From the NCBI RefSeq assembly GCF_024600715.1, contig NZ_CP102332.1, positions 2,852,001 through 2,916,000 of the forward strand: 64,000 nt of DNA, read 5' to 3'. A program made the position numbers and the translations under genes. A model generated the notes under the pieces. It worked only from the letters and a program-made list of their open reading frames with translations. It was not told the origin of the DNA and ran no database searches. Below are positions 41,704 to 50,284 of the stretch, piece after piece. Source of the DNA: Streptomyces changanensis. GTDB taxonomy: Bacteria > Actinomycetota > Actinomycetes > Streptomycetales > Streptomycetaceae. Numbering within the stretch: the stretch's first letter is position 1; the number at the start of each line of letters is the position of its first letter.

Positions 41704-42906
41704 TCACCATTCGACGAGAAGGGATTCCGGGGCCCGCGCGATGAGGCCCGGCTTCCACGGAACATCATCTGCGGTGCCGGTGAGACGCAAGGTGGGGAAT
41801 CTGGCCATCAACCCCTCCAGTGCGACCTTGAGTTCGGCGCGGGCGAGACTCGCGCCGAGACAGAAGTGCATTCCGTGGCCGAATCCCAGGTGCGGGTTGC
41901 GCTCGCGGTCGAAACGGATGGTGTCGGGGTCCTCGAAGACGCGCTCGTCGCGGTCGCCGGCGGCCCGCTGGAAGATCACGGTGTCGCCCTCGCGGATGAG
42001 CTTCCCGCCGATCTCGACGTCCTCCGAGGCGCGCCGCGGGAAGCTGCCGACCGAGCGGAGCGGAATGATCCGCAGCATCTCCTCGATGGCGGGGTCCAGC
42101 AGGTTCCGGTCCTCGCACAGCTGCGTGTACAGCTCGCGCTGGGCCAGCAGCAGGAAGGAGACGTTCGAGATCATGCTGAGCGAGGTCTCGTGGCCGGCCA
42201 TGAGGACGCCGATGCCGGTGCGCACGGCCTCGACCTCGGAGAGCTGACCGGCGTCGAGGGCCTCGATGAGCACGGATATCAGGTCGTCGGAGGGGCTGGA
42301 GCGGCGCTTGGCGATGAGTCTGCGGAGGAAGTCCTCCAGTCCGTCGCGGGCCTCGTTGATCTCCTCCTTGGTGTGCGCGGAGGTGGCGACGAAGACGTCG
42401 GAGTACCGGCGGAACTCGGCGCGCTCCTCGTACGGGACGCCGAACAGCTCCACGATCATCCGGACCGGAAGCGGAATGGCGAGGCGCTGCACCAGGTCCC
42501 CGGGCGGGCCGGCCTCCTCCATGGCGTCGAGCTCGGACTCGACGAGGTCGCGCATGCGCTCGGCGAGCTGCGAGACGATGCGCGGCCGGAAGGCGTGGGC
42601 GACGACCTTGCGGATCCGGCCGTGGTCCGGCGGGTCCATGCTGAGCAGGTTGCCGGGGCGCAGCGGCAGCGGCGTGACGCGCGCGGTGTCGGGCTCGGTC
42701 GCGGCGTGCGAGCTGAACCGCGGGTCGGCGAGGAACTGCTTGATCTCGTGGTAGCCGGTGAGGAGCCAGGCCTCGCCGCCGTACGGCATCGTCACCCGGG
42801 ACACCGGTTCGTGGCGGCACAGTTCCAGGTACCGCGGGTGCAGGTCGAGCCGGACAACGGGCCCGAAGGGGTACTTCGGCGCCCCGACGGTTTCTGTGAC
42901 GGTCAT
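41704..42906 (-). CDS. Cytochrome P450 (second)
   Basis: A 400-residue bacterial P450. Heme motif FGHGMHFCLG with Cys at about residue 349, I-helix LMAGHETSLS with the normal acid-Thr pair, and ExxR in EEMLRIIP. ATG 42906 is chosen since GAAGGTGG lies just upstream; an ATG nine codons earlier lacks a ribosome site. The C-terminal DVPWKPGLIARAPESLLVEW also resembles CYP107/CYP158 relatives. Oxidation or phenol coupling of the aglycone is possible. It precedes the monooxygenase in one operon. Confidence 0.9.
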   Translation of the reverse strand: MTVTETVGAPKYPFGPVVRLDLHPRYLELCRHEPVSRVTMPYGGEAWLLTGYHEIKQFLADPRFSSHAATEPDTARVTPLPLRPGNLLSMDPPDHGRIRKVVAHAFRPRIVSQLAERMRDLVESELDAMEEAGPPGDLVQRLAIPLPVRMIVELFGVPYEERAEFRRYSDVFVATSAHTKEEINEARDGLEDFLRRLIAKRRSSPSDDLISVLIEALDAGQLSEVEAVRTGIGVLMAGHETSLSMISNVSFLLLAQRELYTQLCEDRNLLDPAIEEMLRIIPLRSVGSFPRRASEDVEIGGKLIREGDTVIFQRAAGDRDERVFEDPDTIRFDRERNPHLGFGHGMHFCLGASLARAELKVALEGLMARFPTLRLTGTADDVPWKPGLIARAPESLLVEW

Positions 42907-43350
42907 GATGGCCACCTTCTGCGTGTCGTCCATCGCGCCGGAACCGGGAGAACCAGGGCGCTCACGCCGTGGTGGTGGCACACACGTGAAGCCGATGCTC
43001 GGCTTTCCGAGGAATCCCGGCGATTCGACGGTGAGGAGAAGAGGTACGAATGCTTTTCGGGCGGGACTGGTCGGGTCCGACTTCGGGTGCGTCGGCGGCG
43101 GTGCGTCGACGCACACCGAACCGGCCTCTCGTACCGGAATCCTCTCACAAGGACCCTGCGGAAAGCCGGTGTTCGATGTCCTGATCACGTCCCCGCGGAA
43201 GGGGCGGGAACGCGAGAACCCGCCGGTCGGCGGGTGGGTGGGAGAAAGAGGGGGAGAAAGCGCGAGCCCCGCCGGCCGTCTCGGTGGCCGAAACGGGGCG
43301 GGGCTTTTCCGGACGATCTCTCCGGAGGAATAGGAAGGGTTAATTCCGTC
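42907..43350. other. Intergenic region between second P450 and ParB-like regulator
   Basis: About 440 bp without a supported gene. It holds the regulator's terminator hairpin (next entry) and presumably the promoter of the P450/monooxygenase/glycosyltransferase operon. I searched for the StrR-type inverted repeat (GTTCGACTG and its complement) and found none. Confidence 0.5.
43265..43305. terminator. Terminator hairpin between P450 operon and ParB-like regulator
   Basis: AGCCCCGCC pairs with GGCGGGGCT, with an inner CGGCC/GGCCG stem, followed by TTT on the + strand and by a T-rich stretch on the - strand. It lies about 45 bp past the regulator's stop. Confidence 0.75.
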
Positions 43351-44385
43351 TCAGGCGCTGGTGTGCGAGCGCTGACCGGTCCTCGCCTCCCGCTCCACGC
43401 GGTCGGCGAAACGGAGCCACATGTCGGCGCATTCGCGGGCGAGTTTGCTGACGCCCTCGGCGCAGTGCGGCGGGATGGTGGTGGCGAGCCGCGTCCACAC
43501 GGACTCGTCGACGTCGTGCACGGAGAAGCAGCGCAGCAGGAACCGGCCCGACTGCGACAGGCGCAGCGCCGGGTCCTTGCGGAGCCGCTCCAGGAGTTCG
43601 CCGGAGTCCCGCGGGACCTGGACCTGCCCGTCCGCCCGGTGCGGCGGCGTCCGCTGGGCCGGGATGCGCGGCTGCGGCCGCTCGGGGCGTGCGGCACCGC
43701 GGCCCTCGGGCACCGGGTCGCGCCCCAGCAGCAGGCGCTTCTTCACGTCGTGGGCGGTGCCGAGGGAGATGCCGGCCGCGCGGGCGATCTCGCGGAGGCT
43801 CGCCCCGGGGCGCTCCAGCATCAGTTCGCCGGCGCGCTGCCGGCCGCTGGCGACACCGGCCACCCCCGCCGGGCGGCGCTTGCCGTCCAGCCCGATGCGG
43901 GTGTTCAAGTGGGGAACCTCGTCACTCGAACGCCGCACCCGCGAGACCGTGCGCGGCGACAGGGCGGTGACGGAGGCCACGTACCGGTCGGAGAGCGCCG
44001 GGTTCTCCCGCAGGATGCGGGCGGCCGCGGCGAGCCGGTCGCCGTGCGACAGCGGCTTGCCGTGCGAGATGTTGAGGCTGACCGCGACCGCGAAGAGGCT
44101 GCCCTCCGGGGCGTCCAGCAGATAGGCGCTGATCGTGCGGTCGCCGCGCGCCCGGGCGGCGGCGAGCCGGTGCATGCCGTCGACGACCCGCCCGGAGGGG
44201 CGGTGCACGACGATCGGCGGCAGGTCCTCGTCCAGCGCGATCAGGGTGTCCACGTACTCCTGGTCGAGGCCCTTCGTACGCGGCGAGTCCGCCGGAAGGA
44301 GCGTCTCGACCGGCACGTCCGCGCGGGTTGCCGCGCTCAAGGTCGGAGCTAAGGTCAGTATGCCGTCGCCGTCACCGCTACTCAT
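43351..44385 (-). CDS. StrR/NovG-type pathway regulator (ParB-like), TTA-containing
   Basis: A 344-residue ParB/Spo0J-fold regulator. The ParB-like N-terminal domain has LPPIVVHRPSGRVVDGMHRLAAARARG (about residues 55-81); a helix-turn-helix lies at about 125-160 (DRYVASVTALSPRTVSRVR), and a second one near REIARAAGISLGTAHDV. StrR, NovG and Bbr relatives activate streptomycin, novobiocin and glycopeptide clusters. Codon 12 is TTA (44350-44352), implying bldA-dependent translation. It sits at the end of the biosynthetic region, as pathway regulators often do. Confidence 0.9.
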   Translation of the reverse strand: MSSGDGDGILTLAPTLSAATRADVPVETLLPADSPRTKGLDQEYVDTLIALDEDLPPIVVHRPSGRVVDGMHRLAAARARGDRTISAYLLDAPEGSLFAVAVSLNISHGKPLSHGDRLAAAARILRENPALSDRYVASVTALSPRTVSRVRRSSDEVPHLNTRIGLDGKRRPAGVAGVASGRQRAGELMLERPGASLREIARAAGISLGTAHDVKKRLLLGRDPVPEGRGAARPERPQPRIPAQRTPPHRADGQVQVPRDSGELLERLRKDPALRLSQSGRFLLRCFSVHDVDESVWTRLATTIPPHCAEGVSKLARECADMWLRFADRVEREARTGQRSHTSA

Positions 44386-44435
44386 CGAATCCCCCGCGTT
44401 CCCCCGCCATGATCGATGGTGCTACGCCTGCACGT

Positions 44436-44448
44436 TAGCAACCTGCTA
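44436..44448. promoter_or_regulatory. Palindrome TAGCA-ACC-TGCTA upstream of the StrR-type gene
   Basis: A perfect 5-3-5 inverted repeat about 50-63 bp upstream of the regulator's start codon, in A/T-richer DNA. It is a candidate operator or part of the promoter. No binding protein can be named. Confidence 0.4.
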
Positions 44449-44543
44449 CAGGCCAAAGCAAGGAGTTCACGGAGCGTGATCACGGTCGGTCGTACGGCCC
44501 CAAAAGCCTTGGTGCGCAGGGGTTTTGACGATCAAGGCCGGGG

Positions 44544-44570
44544 CGCGAACCGGCCACCGGCCGGTTCGCG
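44544..44570. terminator. Terminator hairpin of the ABC exporter operon
   Basis: A perfect 12-bp stem (CGCGAACCGGCC with its complement) around ACC, eight bases past the permease stop on the - strand. Confidence 0.8.
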
Positions 44571-44577
44571 AGGGGTG

Positions 44578-45438
44578 TTACTTGCGGTTGTACAGGCGGA
44601 CGGTGAGGGAGCCGAAGACCGCCACCAGCGCGACGGACCAGCCGAGCGTCCAGGCGATGTCGACCCCCGGCCACCGCCCGTCCATGAGGCCGCGCACGGC
44701 GGAGGCGACGTGGGTGATGGGGTTGTTGTGGACCAGGGTCTGCAGCCAGCCGGGCATGGTGGCGGGGTCGACGAAGATGTCGCTGAGGAAGTTCAGCGGG
44801 AAGATCGCCGTCATCGAGGCGCCCATCACGGTCTTCTCGTCCCGCACGAGCAGGCCGAACATGGTCCCGATCCACGAGAAGGCGAAGGCGAAGACGATCA
44901 GCAGGAGGATGCCGGCGACGACGCCGGGGACGCCCCCGTCCGGCCGGAAGCCGATGATCATGCCGGCGGTCAGCATCACCAGCGAGGCGATCGAGTAGCG
45001 CAGCACGTCGCCCAGCAGGTAGCCGATGATCGTGGCGGGGCGCCAGATCGGCAGCGTGCGGAACCGGTCGAAGACGCCCTTGTCGATGTCGTTGTTGATC
45101 GCGATGCCCGTGTACATGGTGGTCATCACGACCGACATCACCATGACGCCGGGCAGCAGGTACTGGATGTACTCGCGCGGCGAGCCGGCCAGCGCACCGC
45201 CGAAGAGGTGCGTGAACATCAGCACCATCATCACGGGCAACACCGTCACGTCGAAGAGCTGCTCCGGCACGTGCTTGATCTTGAGCATGGCCCGCCAGCC
45301 GAAGGCGAGCGAGGCCGCCAGCGGACCGGCCCGGGTGGGCCGCTCCTCGGCGACGAGCAGTTCGGCGAGGGTCCGGGCCGGGACGGGCGCGAGGTCGTCC
45401 TCGCGCGCGGGGGCCCCGCCCGACGTCGTGGTGCTCAT
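44578..45438 (-). CDS. DrrB-like ABC-2 transporter permease
   Basis: A 286-residue membrane protein with about six helices ([50 protein letters not shown] are typical of the DrrB family). It would form the exporter pore with the neighbouring ATPase. It overlaps that gene by 4 bp. Stop codon is TAA. Such exporters give self-resistance to drugs such as daunorubicin. Confidence 0.88.
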   Translation of the reverse strand: MSTTTSGGAPAREDDLAPVPARTLAELLVAEERPTRAGPLAASLAFGWRAMLKIKHVPEQLFDVTVLPVMMVLMFTHLFGGALAGSPREYIQYLLPGVMVMSVVMTTMYTGIAINNDIDKGVFDRFRTLPIWRPATIIGYLLGDVLRYSIASLVMLTAGMIIGFRPDGGVPGVVAGILLLIVFAFAFSWIGTMFGLLVRDEKTVMGASMTAIFPLNFLSDIFVDPATMPGWLQTLVHNNPITHVASAVRGLMDGRWPGVDIAWTLGWSVALVAVFGSLTVRLYNRK

Positions 45439-46451
45439 GCCGCCGCCTCCTCCTTGACGCCTGCGGACGCGGGGTCCGCCTTCCGGTCGGTGAGCGCGAG
45501 GAACACCTCGTCCAGGCTGGGCTGCCCGAGCGAGAAGGTGTCGACGGTGATGCCGCGGCGGGCCAGCTCGGCGAGGGCCTGCGAGGCCCGCTCGGCGGCG
45601 CCCCGGTCGCCGTCGCCGTTGTCGACGCGGGCCGTCAGCGCGAACGGGTCGGGGTCGAGCTGGACCTCGGCGGCCAGGTGCAGGGCGAGCACCTGCTCGG
45701 CCTCCGCCCGCTGCTCGGGGTCGCGCAGCCGCAGGTGCACGGAGCCGGCGCCGACGGACGCCTTCAGCTCGCCCTTGGTGCCCTCGGCGATGACCCGGCC
45801 CTTGTCGATGACGGCGATCCGGGCGGCCAGTTGGTCGGCCTCGTCGAGGTACTGCGTGGTGAGCAGGACGGTCGTGCCCTGGGCGACGATCGCCCGGACG
45901 ATCTCCCAGACCTGGTTGCGGCTGCGCGGGTCGAGACCCGTGGTCGGCTCGTCCAGGAAGAGCAGGGCGGGGGTGTTGAGGATGGACGCGGCGATGTCGA
46001 GCCTGCGGCGCATGCCGCCGGAGTAGTTCTTCACCTGCCGGCCGGCGGCCTCGACCAGGGAGAACGCCTCCAGCATCTGCCCGGCGCGGGCGCGCGCCGC
46101 CCGCTTGGTGAGCCCGACGAGGCGGCCGAGCAGGACGAGGTTCTCCTGCCCGGTCAGGTCCTCGTCGAGCGAGGCGTACTGGCCGGTGAGGCTGACCAGG
46201 CCGCGGACGGTGTCGGCCTCGCGCACCACGTCGTGGCCGAAGACCCGGGCCTCGCCGCCGTCGGGGCGCAGCAGGGTGGCGAGCATCTTGACGCTCGTGG
46301 TCTTGCCGGCGCCGTTGGGCCCCAGTACGCCGTAGACGGTGCCCGCCTCGACGGTCAGGTCGACGCCGTCGACGGCGCGGTTGGCGCCGAAGGTCTTCAC
46401 CAGGCCGACGGCCTCGATGGCCGGGCCGGACGTCGGGGCGCGGTCGGTCAT
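45435..46451 (-). CDS. DrrA-like ABC transporter ATPase
   Basis: A 338-residue ATPase of the DrrA group. Walker A is GPNGAGKTT (about residues 45-53), the signature is [12 protein letters not shown] (about 143-154), Walker B is [16 protein letters not shown] (about 163-178). The C-terminal extension (from about 225) with a [10 protein letters not shown] motif is characteristic of DrrA. Coupled to the permease gene. It may export the cluster product, though the PadR system next to it could also serve unrelated drugs. Confidence 0.9.
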   Translation of the reverse strand: MTDRAPTSGPAIEAVGLVKTFGANRAVDGVDLTVEAGTVYGVLGPNGAGKTTSVKMLATLLRPDGGEARVFGHDVVREADTVRGLVSLTGQYASLDEDLTGQENLVLLGRLVGLTKRAARARAGQMLEAFSLVEAAGRQVKNYSGGMRRRLDIAASILNTPALLFLDEPTTGLDPRSRNQVWEIVRAIVAQGTTVLLTTQYLDEADQLAARIAVIDKGRVIAEGTKGELKASVGAGSVHLRLRDPEQRAEAEQVLALHLAAEVQLDPDPFALTARVDNGDGDRGAAERASQALAELARRGITVDTFSLGQPSLDEVFLALTDRKADPASAGVKEEAAA

Positions 46452-46458
46452 CGCCGGA

Positions 46459-46755
46459 TCACCCCCGCACCGCGTCCCCGGCGGGCGCCTTCAGCGCCTC
46501 GGGGTGACGCTTGAGCCGCTGCAGGACGAGCATCCCGCCGATGCCGGGGACGAACGACAGGAGACGGGCGCCCGCGGACGCGCCGGCGACCGTGAGCGAG
46601 AACGTCGCCACGATGGTCAGCAGGTACGCCGTGCCATGCGTCGGCCCGCCGAGGGAGGTGATCGGCTTGGCGTGGATGGTGAACAGATTGACGAAGAGGA
46701 TCACGATCGACGCGGCCTCGACCGCCGCCGCGATCCGCAGCACCTTGATGTTCAT
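46459..46755 (-). CDS. DUF3817 membrane protein
   Basis: A 98-residue protein with about three hydrophobic helices ([34 protein letters not shown]). The start ATG 46755 opens with the family-typical [14 protein letters not shown]. It lies seven bases from the ATPase gene and five from the previous gene, all in one operon. Function of DUF3817 is not known. Confidence 0.75.
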   Translation of the reverse strand: MNIKVLRIAAAVEAASIVILFVNLFTIHAKPITSLGGPTHGTAYLLTIVATFSLTVAGASAGARLLSFVPGIGGMLVLQRLKRHPEALKAPAGDAVRG

Positions 46756-46760
46756 GGTGG

Positions 46761-47246
46761 TCAGACCCCCGTGGTGGAGCCGGGGCGGACGATCATGAGG
46801 ACCACGACCACCGACCACAGCAGGTTGAAGATGCCGGTGAGCATGCCCAGCCGGGCGGCGGCGGCGTTCAGACCCTCGGCGGCCGTACCGCCGCCCTGGG
46901 CCATCGCGAGCATGCGCTCCTGGTTGGGCAGGATCGCCATGGCGAGCATGAAGGCCGCGATGGCGGTGAGGATCATCGAGGTGATCAGCCAGGCGTCACC
47001 GAGGACGCCCAGCTGCGCGCCCGTGGCGAGGCCGAACACCGGGACGACGAGCCCGGCGACGGCGTAGATCCGGCAGACCCGGTGCAGGAACGCCGCGATG
47101 GCGGCCGAGCGGCCCTTCTCCTCACCCTCCCCCCCTTCGGACACCGCCTGCTTCGCGTAGCGCGGGAAGAGCGAGGCCGCCACGGCGATCGACCCGACCG
47201 CCAGGATGGCGGCGAGGACGTGCACGGACAGCAGGAGCTTGGTCAC
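46761..47246 (-). CDS. DUF2269-like integral membrane protein
   Basis: A 161-residue protein with about four hydrophobic helices (LSVHVLAAILAVGSIAVAASLFP at the N-terminus is typical). GTG 47246 has GGAGG seven bases upstream and was preferred to a longer frame. First gene of the four-gene exporter operon, divergent from the PadR gene. Role unknown. Confidence 0.7.
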   Translation of the reverse strand: MTKLLLSVHVLAAILAVGSIAVAASLFPRYAKQAVSEGGEGEEKGRSAAIAAFLHRVCRIYAVAGLVVPVFGLATGAQLGVLGDAWLITSMILTAIAAFMLAMAILPNQERMLAMAQGGGTAAEGLNAAAARLGMLTGIFNLLWSVVVVLMIVRPGSTTGV

Positions 47247-47285
47247 GGTAGTGCCTCCAAGCGGGACGGAGCAGACCCTCGATAG

Positions 47286-47298
47286 ATTGGCTACCAAT
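47286..47298. promoter_or_regulatory. Candidate PadR operator ATTGG-CTA-CCAAT
   Basis: A perfect inverted repeat with flanking GATAG/ATAG repeats, midway between the exporter operon and the PadR gene, 42-54 bp upstream of the PadR ATG. The location suits a repressor controlling both directions. The match is by position only. Confidence 0.5.
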
Positions 47299-47325
47299 AG
47301 ATAGCACGCCTACAACAGGATTGGG

Positions 47326-47331
47326 TAGAAT
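47326..47331 (+). promoter_or_regulatory. Possible -10 box of a leaderless padR transcript
   Basis: TAGAAT ends eight bases before the ATG at 47340, and no Shine-Dalgarno sequence is visible. Transcription would begin at or next to the start codon, as in leaderless Streptomyces mRNAs. Confidence 0.4.
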
Positions 47332-47339
47332 CGCTGGTC

Positions 47340-47693
47340 ATGAGGACAGACGCGGTGCGCGGCCACTTGGACGGACTCCTCCTGGCCGTGCTCGAACCGG
47401 GCCCCCTGCACGGCTACGCGATCATCGCGGCCGTCCAGCAGCGCAGCGGGGGCGCGCTCGAACTGCGCACGGGCACCATCTATCCGGCGCTCCAGCGGCT
47501 GGAGCGGCTCGGACTGCTCAAGAGCAGCTGGGACTCGGTCGGCGAGCGCCGGCGCCGCTGCTACGAACTGACCGAGGCCGGTCGTCGTAGTCTGGCCCAT
47601 GAGCGGAACGCCTGGCAGGAGTTCACGACGGCGATCGGTTCGGTTCTCTACCCCTCGACATCCTCGACACCCTCGACGGGACTGGCCACATGA
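47340..47693 (+). CDS. PadR-family transcriptional repressor
   Basis: A 117-residue winged-helix regulator. GPLHGYAIIAAVQQRSGG and LELRTGTIYPALQRLERLGLL are the PadR hallmarks (residues about 20-60). It usually represses neighbouring transport genes and is relieved by phenolic or drug ligands. The stop overlaps the next gene's start (ATGA). The divergent exporter operon is the likely target. Confidence 0.9.
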   Translation: MRTDAVRGHLDGLLLAVLEPGPLHGYAIIAAVQQRSGGALELRTGTIYPALQRLERLGLLKSSWDSVGERRRRCYELTEAGRRSLAHERNAWQEFTTAIGSVLYPSTSSTPSTGLAT

Positions 47694-48412
47694 GCACCGG
47701 GGCGGGCATGGAGACGAGCATCGGCGCCGCGGCGGGCGGCCAGAAGCGCCCTGCCACCCCTTCCGACCCCCTCGACGCGTACGTCGCCGCCCTCTCCGAC
47801 GTGCTGCGCGGCCCCACCCGCGCCAAGGCCCGGCTGGTCGCCGAGATACGCGACGGGCTCGACGACACGGTCGCCGCGCACATCCGCGCCGGCCTCCCCT
47901 ACGAGCGGGCCGCCGAGCTGGCCGTACGGGACTTCGGCTCGCCCGACCACCTCGCGCCCACGTTCCAGCACGAGCTGACGATCGCGCAGGCGCGCCACAC
48001 GGCCCGCGCCGCCGCCCTCACCGTGCCCTTCGCCGTGGTCTGCTGGCTGCTGGTGTGGACGGCGAGCCACGACAGCGCCTGGCAACTGCCCCGCACCACC
48101 TCGCTGCTGACGGTCCACCTGGTGGGCGTCGCCGCCATCGCCTCGGTCCTGGCCGCGGCCACCCTGACCGCGACCGGCCGCCTCGCCCGCTGGCTGCCCA
48201 CGCCGCACCGGCTCCCCCTCGCCGTGGCCTGGACGGGTACGGCCGCCAGCATCGCCATGGCCATCGCCGCGCTGGTCCTCGTCACGCTCTCCGTCGTCGT
48301 CACCAACTGGCCGCTCGCCGTGGCCGCCGGGGCCTTCGCCGCGGCGTCGCACGCCGTGGTGGCCTCGTCGGCCCGTACCTGCCGGCAGTGCGCCCGCCTG
48401 CCGGTCACCTAG
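47690..48412 (+). CDS. PadR-coupled membrane protein (permease-prefix domain)
   Basis: A 240-residue protein. The N-terminal half (DPLDAYVAALSDVLRGPTRAKARLVAEIRDGL) is the soluble permease-prefix domain common after PadR genes; four hydrophobic helices follow from about residue 110. It probably transmits or buffers membrane stress. Translationally coupled to padR. The C-terminus carries CRQC. Confidence 0.72.
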   Translation: MSTGAGMETSIGAAAGGQKRPATPSDPLDAYVAALSDVLRGPTRAKARLVAEIRDGLDDTVAAHIRAGLPYERAAELAVRDFGSPDHLAPTFQHELTIAQARHTARAAALTVPFAVVCWLLVWTASHDSAWQLPRTTSLLTVHLVGVAAIASVLAAATLTATGRLARWLPTPHRLPLAVAWTGTAASIAMAIAALVLVTLSVVVTNWPLAVAAGAFAAASHAVVASSARTCRQCARLPVT

Positions 48413-48443
48413 GCGTGCGGGACGAGCACACGGGACCACGTCC

Positions 48444-48477
48444 GGCCCGGGGGAAGCGGCGCGGCCGCGCCCGGGCC
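48444..48477. terminator. Possible hairpin after the PadR operon
   Basis: GGCCCGGG pairs with CCCGGGCC around an 18-base loop, about 30 bp beyond the stop. GC-rich DNA produces such pairs by chance. Confidence 0.35.
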
Positions 48478-48615
48478 GCCGTCCGCGTCCGCGCGGCCGA
48501 CCGGACGGATCACCGCCCAATGGCCGACAACCGGGGACAGTGCGCGGTCTCGCCCCCTACTCTCGGAGCGACGCGGATGACCGGACCCCAGTACTCCGAG
48601 GCGGGGTGACGTGCG

Positions 48616-49338
48616 GTGGTGAGACTCGCGGGCCCGGGGCCCGCCCTGCGGCTGGCGCGCGCCACCGTCTTCGCCGCCGTGTGCGTGGTGACCGCCGCGC
48701 TGGGGCACTCACTCGCCGCCGGTGAGCCGTTACCCCTGGACGTCCTCGCCGGGGCGATGGCCGTCACCACCGCGCTGGCCTGGTGGCCGGCCGGCGCCGA
48801 GCGCCGCGGCGCCCTGCGGATCACCGGGACGACCGTCGGCGCCCAACTGGCCCTGCACACCGCCTTCTCTTTCGCGCCCTCGTCCCACGGGGGCGGACAC
48901 CACCAGCAGACCACCGGCGTCGCCCTGCCGCCGAGCGTGTGCATGGGCGGCGCCACCGACCCGGTCGCCCAGGCCGTGTGGCAGGCCCACACCGCCGCGC
49001 CCGTGGCGGCCCCCGGGCCCGAGTCGCCCGTGGAGTACGCGGTGCGGCTGCTCACCCACGGCTCGTGGCTGATGTTCTTCGCGCACGTCCTGGCCGCCCT
49101 CCTGTGCGGCCTGTGGATGTGGCGCGGCGAGGCCGGCTTCTCCGCCATCGCCCGGTCCGTACACTGCGCCCTGTTCGTCCCGCTGCGGCTGGCCCTGGCG
49201 GGGTTCACCCCGGCCATGCCGGTCCGCCTGCCGCGCGCCGCGGCGGCCTTCGTCCGGCCGCGCCGGCTCCTCGACGCGCTGCTGCGGCACGCCGTGTCCC
49301 GACGGGGCCCACCGCGGGGGTGCCCGGTCCCCTGCTGA
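48616..49338 (+). CDS. Integral membrane protein with His-rich loop
   Basis: A 240-residue protein with about four hydrophobic helices and an extracytoplasmic loop SFAPSSHGGGHHQQT (about residues 86-100) that could bind metal. Start GTG 48616; an alternative GTG follows directly. No named family recognised. Its position 162 bp before an ECF sigma factor gene suggests joint function, possibly metal-related. Its stop is followed by no clear terminator. Confidence 0.6.
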   Translation: MVRLAGPGPALRLARATVFAAVCVVTAALGHSLAAGEPLPLDVLAGAMAVTTALAWWPAGAERRGALRITGTTVGAQLALHTAFSFAPSSHGGGHHQQTTGVALPPSVCMGGATDPVAQAVWQAHTAAPVAAPGPESPVEYAVRLLTHGSWLMFFAHVLAALLCGLWMWRGEAGFSAIARSVHCALFVPLRLALAGFTPAMPVRLPRAAAAFVRPRRLLDALLRHAVSRRGPPRGCPVPC

Positions 49339-49499
49339 CCCCGTCGCGACGGCGGGACGGCGAGGGACCGGTGCGTACCACCTCCCACCCCTCACCCCTC
49401 GCACGTGCGCCGCCGCGCCCGGCTCCCCGCCGCGCGGCCGCCACGCGTGGCCGGACCGACGCGTCCCGGCCGCGGCGCGCAGCAACGAAGGACGTTTCC

Positions 49500-50096
49500 A
49501 TGCCCACCCCCATCAGTGCCGTACGCAACCGTGCCGCCGCCCCCGACGACGACCGGATCACCGACCTGGCCCTGGCCGCCGCGCGGGGCGACGCCACCGC
49601 GACGGAGGACTTCATCGCGGCCACGCACCTGCACGTCTGGCGGTTCATCACCCGGGCGTGCGGTGACGCGCACAGCGCGGACGACCTCACCCAGGAGACC
49701 TACCTGCGCGCGCTGCGCAGCCTCCCGCGGTTCGCGGCCCGCTGCCACGCCCGCACCTGGCTGCTGTCGATCGCCCGCCGGGTGGTCGTCGACCGCTACC
49801 GGTCGAACGCCGCGCGCCCCCGCCTGGCCGACACCGCCGACTGGCAGGCGGCCGCCGAGCGCGCCCAGCAGACCGGGCTGCCCGGTTTCGACGAGGGCGT
49901 GGCCCTGCTCGACCTGCTGGAGTCGCTCGACCGGCCGCGCCGGGAGTCCTTCATCCTCACGCAGGTCAAGGGGCTCTCCTACGAGGAGGCCGCCTCCATC
50001 GCGGGCTGCCCGATCGGCACGGTCCGCTCCCGCGTCAACCGGGCGCGGCAGAACCTCACGCACCTGCTGAAGTCGGCCGAGGAGGACGCCGCCTGA
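49500..50096 (+). CDS. ECF-family RNA polymerase sigma factor
   Basis: A 198-residue sigma-70-like protein. Region 2 has AHSADDLTQETYLRALRSLPRF and WLLSIARRVVVDRY; region 4 has LTQVKGLSYEEAASIAGCPIGTVRSRVNRAR. ATG 49500 follows AAGGA. No anti-sigma factor gene is adjacent unless the preceding membrane protein serves so. The signal is unknown. A hairpin follows. Confidence 0.9.
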   Translation: MPTPISAVRNRAAAPDDDRITDLALAAARGDATATEDFIAATHLHVWRFITRACGDAHSADDLTQETYLRALRSLPRFAARCHARTWLLSIARRVVVDRYRSNAARPRLADTADWQAAAERAQQTGLPGFDEGVALLDLLESLDRPRRESFILTQVKGLSYEEAASIAGCPIGTVRSRVNRARQNLTHLLKSAEEDAA

Positions 50097-50099
50097 GCC

Positions 50100-50135
50100 G
50101 GGGGCGGTCGGGCACCTGACATCCCGGCCGCCCCC
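50100..50135. terminator. Terminator hairpin after the sigma factor gene
   Basis: GGGGGCGG pairs with CCGCCCCC, with an inner CGGG/CCCG pair, directly after the stop. It lies between convergent sigma factor and fbiC genes. Confidence 0.55.
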
Positions 50136-50284
50136 TCCCCGCGGCGCGTCCGGCGGCCCCGCCGGCCGGCCCGCCGCCCCGCGACACCCCGACCGGCCGC
50201 CAGGCGCCCGCCCACCGCACGCGGCGCGGCCGTCAGCCGGTCAGCCCACCGGACGCCAGGCCGCCATCAACCGGCCCCGGTCCG

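Noticed and set aside
11301..44577. StrR-type binding sites (GTTCGACTG and its complement about 11 bases apart)
   Set aside because: None found by eye in the intergenic regions inspected; a computed scan with mismatches would be needed.
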